Source: Desulfovibrio sp. (GTDB lineage: Bacteria; Desulfobacterota; Desulfovibrionia; Desulfovibrionales; Desulfovibrionaceae). From it: a stretch of DNA of 6,102 nt. Under the pieces are notes generated by a model. That model did no database searches. It saw only the letters and a list, made by a program, of their open reading frames with translations, and was not told the origin of the DNA. Shown here piece after piece: positions 1 through 4,672 of this stretch (its first letter is position 1; each line of letters starts with the position of its first letter). The stretch lies in NCBI GenBank assembly GCA_014804905.1, contig JAAUYX010000008.1, forward strand, positions 35,322 through 41,423, written 5' to 3'. The translations under genes and the position numbers were made by a program.

Positions 1-1572
1 GTGTGGAACCCGCGGCCCGAACATCTTGCCGCGGCGCTGGATTCCGTGCTCTCACAAAGCTATGGCCGCTGGCAACTCTGTATCGCGGACGACGCCTCCA
101 CGGACGCGGCCATCCCGGAACTGCTTCGGGCCTATGCAGGCAGGGACCCGCGCATCCGTCTCGTCCTCCGCCAGGAGAACGGGCATATCTCGCGCGCGAC
201 CAACAGCGCGCTTGCCGTGGCGGACGCCCCCTGGGTGGCCTTTTTCGACCACGATGACATGCTCGCGCCCGCGGCCCTTGAGGAAACCGCGGCCGTCATC
301 GCCGCCCGGCCGGGGCTCGCCTGCGTCTATACCGACGAGGACAGGATAGATGGCGACGGCGTACGCCGCAGCCCCGTTTTCAAGCCCGGCTTTGACTGTG
401 ACCTCTTCAGCGTCGGGCATCTTACCAGCTACCCGACGGAGGCGGTGCGCGCCGCCGGGGGCTTGCGCCCCGGTTTCGAGGGCTCGCAGGACCTCGACCT
501 CTGGCTGCGCCTCACCGAGTGGCTCGAGCCACACCATGTGGCACATATCCCACGGGTGCTCTACCACTGGCGCGTCCATGAGGGGAGCACCACAGGCAGC
601 CTCGGCGCGAAGCCCTATGTGCTCGAGGCCTCGCGCAGGGCGCTCACGGAAGCCGTGCAAAGGCGGGGGCAGGTGGTCGAGGGCCTCGCTTCGGAGCGGA
701 ACACCTTTTTCAAGCTCATGCTGGGAGTGCCGCCGGGGCTGAACTGCAGCGTCGTCCTGCTGGCGGATGCGGCCTCAGCCGGGCGCCCCCCGGCCGGTGC
801 TCTGCTGAAGGCCCTGGGCGAGTTAGCCTCCGCCATGCGGGTGGAAGTGCTCTGGCAGCCGCTGACGCCCGCTGCCGCCGGGCCGCAGGAATGGACGGCC
901 AACCCCGTGCCGCGCCCCCGCACTCTCCTCCCTGCCGGGCCCCATTGGGCGGATGCGTGCCTTGCGGCCGCGCGCGAAGCCACGGGCGACGTGCTGCTCT
1001 TTCTCCACGCGGGCCTTCGGCCAGTGCTGGACTGCCATCCGGAACAGCTGGTCATCCAGGCCTTGCGGCCGGACGTCGCCCTCGTGGGCGGGCTTGTGTG
1101 GATGAGGGGACGGCTCTGGAACGGCGGCTACGCCCCGGATGTGACGGGCCTGCCCTTCCCGCTTTTGCGCGGCGCTGCCCCCGTGGACCTGCGCCACCAC
1201 TGCTGGGGACACTTTCTGCTCACGCGGCACGCGCTGGGCATTGCCTGGCAGTGCATGGCCTGCCGCCGGGAGCTTCTGCTCGCCCCGGATATCGGGGACG
1301 CGCTCGATGCGCGCATGGGCGGGCTTGCGGGCGTTGCTTTGAGCCTTCATGAGGAGGCGCGGGGCCGCTCCACCCTGGTTTCGCCCTGGGGGCAGTGGGA
1401 ATTGCCGCCCGAAGCGGCGGACGAGCCCATAACCACGGCAGCGCAGGCGCGCTTTCTCGCGCGCTGGGGCGAGACCGTGCGGCATCACCCCTTGCGCAAC
1501 GCCAACCTTTGCGCCGCGCCGGACAACGGCTGGCGGCTCATGCTGGAGGACGGCGTAGCGTCTGCCCGCTGA
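1..1572 (+). CDS. Family 2 glycosyltransferase, two-domain, 5' end outside the window
   Basis: This is a GT-A fold glycosyltransferase, expected to transfer a sugar from a nucleotide-sugar donor at the cytoplasmic face during surface polysaccharide or LPS synthesis. The 523 visible residues start inside the domain. The first codon (GTG) reads as an internal Val of the usual 'V-x-N-P-R-P' first strand, so the true start lies upstream. Visible GT2 landmarks are the nucleotide-binding DDAS (30-33), the DHDD metal-binding motif (83-86), TDED (111-114), the QDLDLWLR acceptor/base region (163-170) and YHWRVHEGST (188-197). Residues about 248-480 resemble a second GT2 domain, with GDVLLFL at 329-335 and VGGLVWMRGRLWNGGY at 362-377. 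That domain has HAG (336-338) where a DxD would be expected. The C-terminal RFLARWGETVR (484-494) followed by NANL is typical of these proteins. It is convergent with greA, 29 bases away. Donor and acceptor cannot be read from the sequence. There is no sign of frameshift. Confidence 0.88.
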   Translation: MWNPRPEHLAAALDSVLSQSYGRWQLCIADDASTDAAIPELLRAYAGRDPRIRLVLRQENGHISRATNSALAVADAPWVAFFDHDDMLAPAALEETAAVIAARPGLACVYTDEDRIDGDGVRRSPVFKPGFDCDLFSVGHLTSYPTEAVRAAGGLRPGFEGSQDLDLWLRLTEWLEPHHVAHIPRVLYHWRVHEGSTTGSLGAKPYVLEASRRALTEAVQRRGQVVEGLASERNTFFKLMLGVPPGLNCSVVLLADAASAGRPPAGALLKALGELASAMRVEVLWQPLTPAAAGPQEWTANPVPRPRTLLPAGPHWADACLAAAREATGDVLLFLHAGLRPVLDCHPEQLVIQALRPDVALVGGLVWMRGRLWNGGYAPDVTGLPFPLLRGAAPVDLRHHCWGHFLLTRHALGIAWQCMACRRELLLAPDIGDALDARMGGLAGVALSLHEEARGRSTLVSPWGQWELPPEAADEPITTAAQARFLARWGETVRHHPLRNANLCAAPDNGWRLMLEDGVASAR

Positions 1573-1601
1573 AAGCCGCAGGACGCGGACGCCGGGCGGG
1601 C

Positions 1602-2087
1602 TCAGAGGTCCTTGCTGCCCTTGAAGGAAATATCCACCACTTCATAGGTGACGCGGCCGCGCGGGATGTCCACGCTGACCTCGTCCCCCACTTCCTTGCC
1701 GAGCAGGGCCTGGCCCACGGGCGAGAGGAAGGAAATGGAGCCCTTGGCTGGGTCGGCCTCGTCCGGGCCGAGGATGGTATAGGTGCGGGATTCGCCGCTG
1801 TCCGCATCTTCCACTTCCACCGTGGCCCCGAAGATGACCTTGTCGCCCGAAAGTGTGTCGAGGTCGATGACCTGATAGAGCGCGAGGCGCGACTCGATAT
1901 ACTTGATGCGCGCCTCGGCCATGCCCTGGCGCTCGCGCGCGGCGTCATAGCCCGCATTTTCGCGCAGGTCGCCCTCCTCGCGGGCTTCCTTGATGGCCTG
2001 GATGATGGCGGGCCGCTCGCTCTTCAGGCGCGCGAGTTCGTCCTCAAGCCGCTTGTAGCCCTGAACGGAAATGGGAATATTCGTCAT
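1602..2087 (-). CDS. greA: Transcription elongation factor GreA
   Basis: GreA binds in the RNA polymerase secondary channel and stimulates cleavage of backtracked RNA. The 161-residue product matches the family's usual length of about 158. The N-terminal coiled coil spans roughly residues 10-75 and carries the conserved tip DLRENAGYDAA at 40-50. D40 and E43 correspond to the acidic Mg-coordinating pair D41/E44 of E. coli GreA. The C-terminal FKBP-like domain includes the family landmarks IDLDTLSGDKVIFGATV, the YTILGPDEAD segment, SPVGQALLGKEVGDEV and a final VDISF. I chose the ATG at 2087 because the protein begins MTNIPISVQGYKRL as in relatives, and a GAGGG Shine-Dalgarno (2093-2097) sits 5 bases upstream. 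A 29-codon upstream extension in the same frame would run through the leader terminator and has no family similarity. It is monocistronic, with its own promoter and a structured leader. Confidence 0.97.
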   Translation of the reverse strand: MTNIPISVQGYKRLEDELARLKSERPAIIQAIKEAREEGDLRENAGYDAARERQGMAEARIKYIESRLALYQVIDLDTLSGDKVIFGATVEVEDADSGESRTYTILGPDEADPAKGSISFLSPVGQALLGKEVGDEVSVDIPRGRVTYEVVDISFKGSKDL

Positions 2088-2102
2088 GTTCGCCCTCACG
2101 CG

Positions 2103-2134
2103 AAAAAAAACCTCCGCTGCACGGGCAGCGCAGG
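2103..2134 (-). terminator. Intrinsic terminator inside the greA leader (attenuator or small-RNA terminator)
   Basis: Read on the minus strand, 2134-2111 folds as a hairpin. A 10-base 5' arm beginning CCTGCGCTGC and a 3' arm GCAGCGGAGG pair at 9 of 10 positions (one G-G mismatch) around a CCGT tetraloop. The 3' arm is followed directly by eight T (complement of 2110-2103). This is a textbook Rho-independent terminator. It lies downstream of the probable greA promoter and ends 15 bases before the greA ATG, so it cannot belong to an upstream minus-strand gene: the next one is pyrR, beyond 3918. Termination here would release an RNA of about 80-85 bases. Read-through, or an alternative fold, would be needed to express greA. 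Experimental activity is unknown. Confidence 0.72.
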
Positions 2135-2164
2135 CTCGGGAACGGGTGGATATGCGGGATAGAG

Positions 2165-2183
2165 GGCAGCGCACGCGGCTGCC
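2165..2183 (-). other. Upstream hairpin in the greA leader
   Basis: The predicted leader RNA begins with GGCAGC (2183-2178), a 7-base loop CGCGTGC, and GCTGCC (2170-2165), giving six perfect base pairs immediately after the predicted transcript start. The GCTGCC arm and its flank (TGCGCTGCCC) recur exactly in the 5' arm of the leader terminator (GCTGCC at 2129-2124). The initial GGCAGC could therefore pair with either copy. Pairing with the second copy would break the terminator. Short GC-rich stems arise easily in DNA of this composition, so the regulatory reading is an inference. Confidence 0.4.
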
Positions 2184-2192
2184 GATGCGTTT

Positions 2193-2221
2193 ATACTAGG
2201 CAGCCCGCGCGCCCGCGTCAA
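2193..2221 (-). promoter_or_regulatory. Probable sigma70 promoter of greA
   Basis: On the minus strand a TTGACG hexamer (2216-2221, 5 of 6 to TTGACA) is followed by a 17-base spacer and TAGTAT (2193-2198, 4 of 6 to TATAAT). This predicts a transcript start near 2186 and a leader of about 99 bases before the greA ATG. It is the best-spaced promoter-like pair I saw in the window. Its spacer overlaps one arm of the palindrome at 2202-2250. Start and strength are inferred, not measured. Confidence 0.6.
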
Positions 2222-2253
2222 GCCCCGCCGGGCGGGAGGGCGCGCGGGCTTTT
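2202..2253 (+). terminator. Long perfect palindrome with a short T tract, upstream of the MprF-like gene
   Basis: A 13-base arm, AGCCCGCGCGCCC (2202-2214), is perfectly complementary to GGGCGCGCGGGCT (2238-2250) across a 23-base loop that is itself self-complementary (CCCGCC against GGGCGG). On the plus strand the hairpin is followed by a T tract (2250-2253), giving a plausible plus-strand terminator. It would stop transcription arriving from the glycosyltransferase side, since the 29-base gap at 1573-1601 has no T-tract terminator. Alternatively it could act as a leader structure of the downstream gene. The left arm overlaps the spacer of the greA promoter. The T tract is short, so efficiency is uncertain. 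Confidence 0.5.
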
Positions 2254-2269
2254 GCGCTTGCGAAGCCCT

Positions 2270-2276
2270 GGGGGGA
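2270..2276 (+). promoter_or_regulatory. Ribosome binding site that decides the MprF-like start
   Basis: GGGGGGA lies 5 bases before the ATG at 2282. A TTG at 2252 in the same frame falls in the T tract of the palindrome and has no purine-rich site in front of it. An in-frame ATG at 2333 is preceded by GCCCGACTGTC, which shows no Shine-Dalgarno match. The ATG at 2282 is therefore preferred. Confidence 0.55.
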
Positions 2277-2281
2277 CGTAT

Positions 2282-3889
2282 ATGCTTGGGGGTGCGCGGC
2301 GAAGGGCGCCGCGCCCGAAAAGCCCGACTGTCATGAAAAAGTATCTGCGCTACCTGGGCCCCGTCATCGTGACCGGTATCTTTGTGCTGGCCGTCTACCT
2401 GCTCTACAACAAGCTCAAGGCCTACAGCATCGCCCAGATACGCCAGAGCATCGAGCAGATATCCTATGGCCGCATCGGCTTCTCGCTCGTGCTCATGGTC
2501 ATCAACTACATGATCCTCGTGGGCTATGACTGGCTCGCGCTCAAGGCCATCCACAAAAAACTGCCGCTGCCGCGCGTGGGCCTCGTCTCCTTCGTGGGGC
2601 AGGCCGTGAGCTACAATTTCGGGGCGCTCCTCGGCGGCACCAGCGTGCGCTACCGCTTTTATTCCGCCTGGGGCTTTTCGCTGACGGACATCGTGCGCCT
2701 TGTGCTCATGCTGGCCGTGACCTTCTGGGTGGGCGCGCTCGGCACCTGCGGCATCATCTTTCTTGTGGCGCCGCCCTATATCCCCGAAGAACTGCTCACC
2801 AACATGCCCATCAAGGATGTGCGCATCCTCGGGCTCATCCTCACCCTTCTCGCCTGCTCCTACCTTGTCCTGTGCTTCGTGGTGCGCAAGCCCGTGCATA
2901 TTTTCGGCAAGGAATTCGTCTTTCCCTCGCCGCGCATCGCCGTAGCCCAGTGCATCGTGGCCGGGGTGGACATCGTGGCCGCGTCGGCCTGCATGTTCGT
3001 GCTCCTGCCGGGGGACATCGGCATCAGCTTCCTCGACTTCCTGCCGAGCTACCTCATGGCGCAGGTGGCCGTGGTGCTCACCCATATTCCGGGGGGCGTG
3101 GGCATTTTCGAGCTCGTCATCCTCGAGCTCTCGCACACGAGCCACACCCAGGCCGTGTTCGCGGCGGTGCTGCTCTTCCGGCTCATCTATTACATAATTC
3201 CGCTGCTCGCGGCGGCGCTTCTGCTGGCGGCCTACGAGGCGAGGCAGCGCCGCTCCATGCTTCGCGAGGCCGGGCGCTGGCTTTCGGTGCTTTCCCATTC
3301 CATCAGCGCCTATCTCGTCTTTGTGGGCGGCCTCATCCTCCTCATTTCCGCAACGCTGCCCACGGCGCCGCGCACCGTGGCACTGCTCACCCAGTGGCTC
3401 CCCATGAGCGCCATCGGGGCCGGGCACTTTGTCTGCGCGCTCTCGGGCGCGGCCCTGCTCTTCGTGGCCTATGGGCTGGAACGCCGCCAGACCCGCGCCT
3501 TCCGGCTGGCCGTGGCCCTGCTGGGCGCAGGCATGGTCGGGGCGCTGCTCAAGGGACTTGCGTGGGAGACGGCGCTCATGGCCGGGGTCATCCTCTTCGC
3601 CATCTCGCTGGCGCACAGGCGTTTCTACCGCCGCTCCTTCTTCTGGGAGGAGCCCATCCCCCTGTACTGGATTTTCGGGGCGCTGGCGGCGCTGGGCGTG
3701 GTCTTCCTGCTCGCCTGGTTCCTCTACCATCCGGCATGGGACAGGGCGACCACCTGGGGCTTCGAGCGGCCCTTCAATGCCTCGCGCACCTTGCGGGCCT
3801 TTATCGGCATCGTGGCGATGCTGATGATTTCCTGGTGCTGGCGGCTCTATTTGCGGCAACGCCAGAAGCGCAGGCAGAACGCGGCCTGA
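2282..3889 (+). CDS. MprF-type flippase-domain membrane protein lacking the synthase domain (UPF0104/YbhN-like)
   Basis: The 535-residue polytopic inner-membrane protein has about 13-14 hydrophobic segments. Residues about 20-320 match the lysyl-phosphatidylglycerol synthase transmembrane region (YbhN/UPF0104, MprF flippase part). Landmarks are GYDWLALKAI (81-90), GALLGGTSVRYRFYSAWGF (114-132) and the conserved IPGGVGIFELVILE (269-282). Residues about 335-525 resemble the middle membrane region of MprF, including the SHSISAYLVF start, GLERRQTRAFRLA, LLKGLAWETALMAGVILF and RRFYRRSFF (446-454). The protein stops after SRTLRAFIGIVAMLMI and a basic tail, where full MprF (about 840-880 residues) continues into the DUF2156 aminoacyl-transferase domain. 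MprF flips aminoacylated phosphatidylglycerol to resist cationic peptides. Without the synthase the lipid moved here is unknown. No synthase remnant follows, because pyrR begins 28 bases on from the opposite strand. The first 17 residues are basic and uncertain; ATG 2333 is an alternative start. Confidence 0.85.
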   Translation: MLGGARRRAPRPKSPTVMKKYLRYLGPVIVTGIFVLAVYLLYNKLKAYSIAQIRQSIEQISYGRIGFSLVLMVINYMILVGYDWLALKAIHKKLPLPRVGLVSFVGQAVSYNFGALLGGTSVRYRFYSAWGFSLTDIVRLVLMLAVTFWVGALGTCGIIFLVAPPYIPEELLTNMPIKDVRILGLILTLLACSYLVLCFVVRKPVHIFGKEFVFPSPRIAVAQCIVAGVDIVAASACMFVLLPGDIGISFLDFLPSYLMAQVAVVLTHIPGGVGIFELVILELSHTSHTQAVFAAVLLFRLIYYIIPLLAAALLLAAYEARQRRSMLREAGRWLSVLSHSISAYLVFVGGLILLISATLPTAPRTVALLTQWLPMSAIGAGHFVCALSGAALLFVAYGLERRQTRAFRLAVALLGAGMVGALLKGLAWETALMAGVILFAISLAHRRFYRRSFFWEEPIPLYWIFGALAALGVVFLLAWFLYHPAWDRATTWGFERPFNASRTLRAFIGIVAMLMISWCWRLYLRQRQKRRQNAA

Positions 3890-3917
3890 CGCCGCCTGGC
3901 CCACTCCGCGCGCAGGT

Positions 3918-4457
3918 TCAATCCCGAATCTCCAGCCGCACCATGTCCTCGCCGTCGCGTTCCTCGAGCAGCACATCCACATGCCAGCTGCGCTCGGTGG
4001 TGACTTTGCGCCCCACATAGTCGGCATGGATGGGCAGTTCCCGATGCCCGCGGTCCACGAGCACGGCCAGCTCCACCGCGCGGGGGCGGCCGTAATCGAG
4101 GATGGCCTCCAGCGCGGCGCGCACGGTGCGACCGCTGAAGAGCACGTCATCCACCAGCAGGACCACGCGGCCGTCGGGGCTTTCAGGGATGTGCGAGGTG
4201 CCGATGTGCGGCTTGCCCTCGAGGCTCGTCCAGTCATCCCTGTAAAGATTGATGTCCAGCGTGCCCAGGGGCACGCGCGCGCCGGAGCGCGCCTCGAGAA
4301 GCGCGGCCAGCCGCCGGGCGAGGTCCACCCCGCGCCGCTGGATGCCCACGAGCATGAGGCCCTCGCAGCCGGGATGCCGCTCCAGCACCTCGGCAGCCAG
4401 CCGCTCGAGGATGCGGCCCATCTCGTCCTTTTCAAGCAAGAGTGTCGTTGTGTCCAC
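3918..4457 (-). CDS. pyrR: PyrR, pyrimidine operon regulator / uracil phosphoribosyltransferase
   Basis: PyrR is a type I phosphoribosyltransferase-fold protein. In Bacillus it binds pyr mRNA in response to UMP and converts uracil plus PRPP to UMP. The 179-residue product matches the usual length of about 180. Landmarks are LVGIQRRGVDLARRLA (36-51), DINLYRDDWT (68-77), the PRPP loop VVLLVDDVLFSGRT (98-111) and LAVLVDRGHRELPIHADYVG (130-149). The start is GTG at 4457, with GGGAGG (4463-4468) 5 bases upstream. Compared from memory with B. subtilis PyrR, residues implicated in RNA binding are only partly kept: R141 corresponds to R139, R146 to H144, T18 to E18 and H22 to A22. Catalytic activity therefore looks sound, but RNA binding is open. 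It is convergent with the MprF-like gene (28 bases) and divergent from the GT-C gene. No other pyr gene is present. Confidence 0.95.
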   Translation of the reverse strand: MDTTTLLLEKDEMGRILERLAAEVLERHPGCEGLMLVGIQRRGVDLARRLAALLEARSGARVPLGTLDINLYRDDWTSLEGKPHIGTSHIPESPDGRVVLLVDDVLFSGRTVRAALEAILDYGRPRAVELAVLVDRGHRELPIHADYVGRKVTTERSWHVDVLLEERDGEDMVRLEIRD

Positions 4458-4458
4458 G

Positions 4459-4478
4459 CGAACCTCCCAGAGACTTCG
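4459..4478 (-). promoter_or_regulatory. Hairpin covering the pyrR ribosome binding site
   Basis: On the minus strand CGAA pairs with UUCG, and UCUC with GAGG (one U-G wobble), around a UGG loop, with one bulged G. The 8-base-pair hairpin buries the GGGAGG Shine-Dalgarno and ends 1 base before the GTG start. The strand from 4475 to 4461 reads AGUCUCUGGGAGGUU. This matches the PyrR binding-loop consensus known from Bacillus, ARUCCNGNGAGGYU as I recall it, at every position if one extra U is allowed. Part of the match (GGGAGG) is simply a good Shine-Dalgarno. Confidence 0.4.
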
Positions 4479-4499
4479 TGCCCCGTCATAGCGTTTTTT

Positions 4500-4537
4500 C
4501 TTGCGGGGAGAAAGCCCTTATCGGCCGGTCCCGCAAG
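4500..4537. repeat. 8-bp inverted repeat in the pyrR upstream region
   Basis: CTTGCGGG (4500-4507) and CCCGCAAG (4530-4537) are perfect inverted copies separated by 22 bases, about 45-80 bases upstream of the pyrR start. In a pyrR leader RNA they would form a hairpin followed by A6, not U, so it is not a terminator in that direction. On the plus strand the T6 run precedes the stem, so it is not a terminator there either. An operator or leader structure is possible. No function can be shown. Confidence 0.35.
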
Positions 4538-4672
4538 ACGCCGGGATGACAAGCACTTGATTTAAGAATAGTTTTTATCACACGCGCAAGAGGATGAGCG
4601 CCGGGCTTCCCACGCCGGGTACTTTCGGGCTGCATCTTCCCGCTTCATCCATCCCCCAGCCACAGCGGAGCC

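Noticed and set aside
823..1488. Minus-strand open frames of 150-220 codons opposite the glycosyltransferase (also around 52-660 and 615-1055).
   Set aside because: They mirror the third-position GC bias of the plus-strand gene, overlap each other and show no family motifs.
1564..1601. GCCCGC / GCGGGC inverted repeat with an inner CCGC/GCGG stem between the convergent glycosyltransferase and greA, as a bidirectional terminator.
   Set aside because: The stems are short and there is no T tract on either strand. In DNA of this GC content such pairs are expected by chance.
1395..2162. Plus-strand open frame antisense to greA.
   Set aside because: greA is unmistakable on the other strand. This frame overlaps the end of the glycosyltransferase and encodes nothing recognisable.
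3881..3895. GCGGC-CTGAC-GCCGC hairpin at the stop codon of the MprF-like gene as a terminator.
   Set aside because: It has only five base pairs and no T run after it, and it sits within the stop-codon region.
2096..4552. An open frame of over 800 codons on the minus strand running across the MprF-like gene and the upstream part of pyrR.
   Set aside because: It is a shadow in GC-rich DNA. It lies antisense to a membrane protein with clear family motifs and out of frame with pyrR. Its translation is a low-complexity mix of charged residues (E, H, R, G, A) with no recognisable domain and no ribosome binding site.
4546..4580. Promoter for the GT-C gene or pyrR in the AT-rich patch (ATGACA and TTGATT hexamers on the plus strand, TTGTCA on the minus strand).
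   Set aside because: None of the -35-like hexamers has a convincing -10 at 16-18 bases. The patch probably holds promoter activity, but I cannot place one.
4539..4619. Three copies of CGCCGGG (4539-4545, 4599-4605, 4613-4619) as operator repeats.
   Set aside because: The spacing is irregular, the word is short and common in GC-rich DNA, and there is no extended similarity around the copies.
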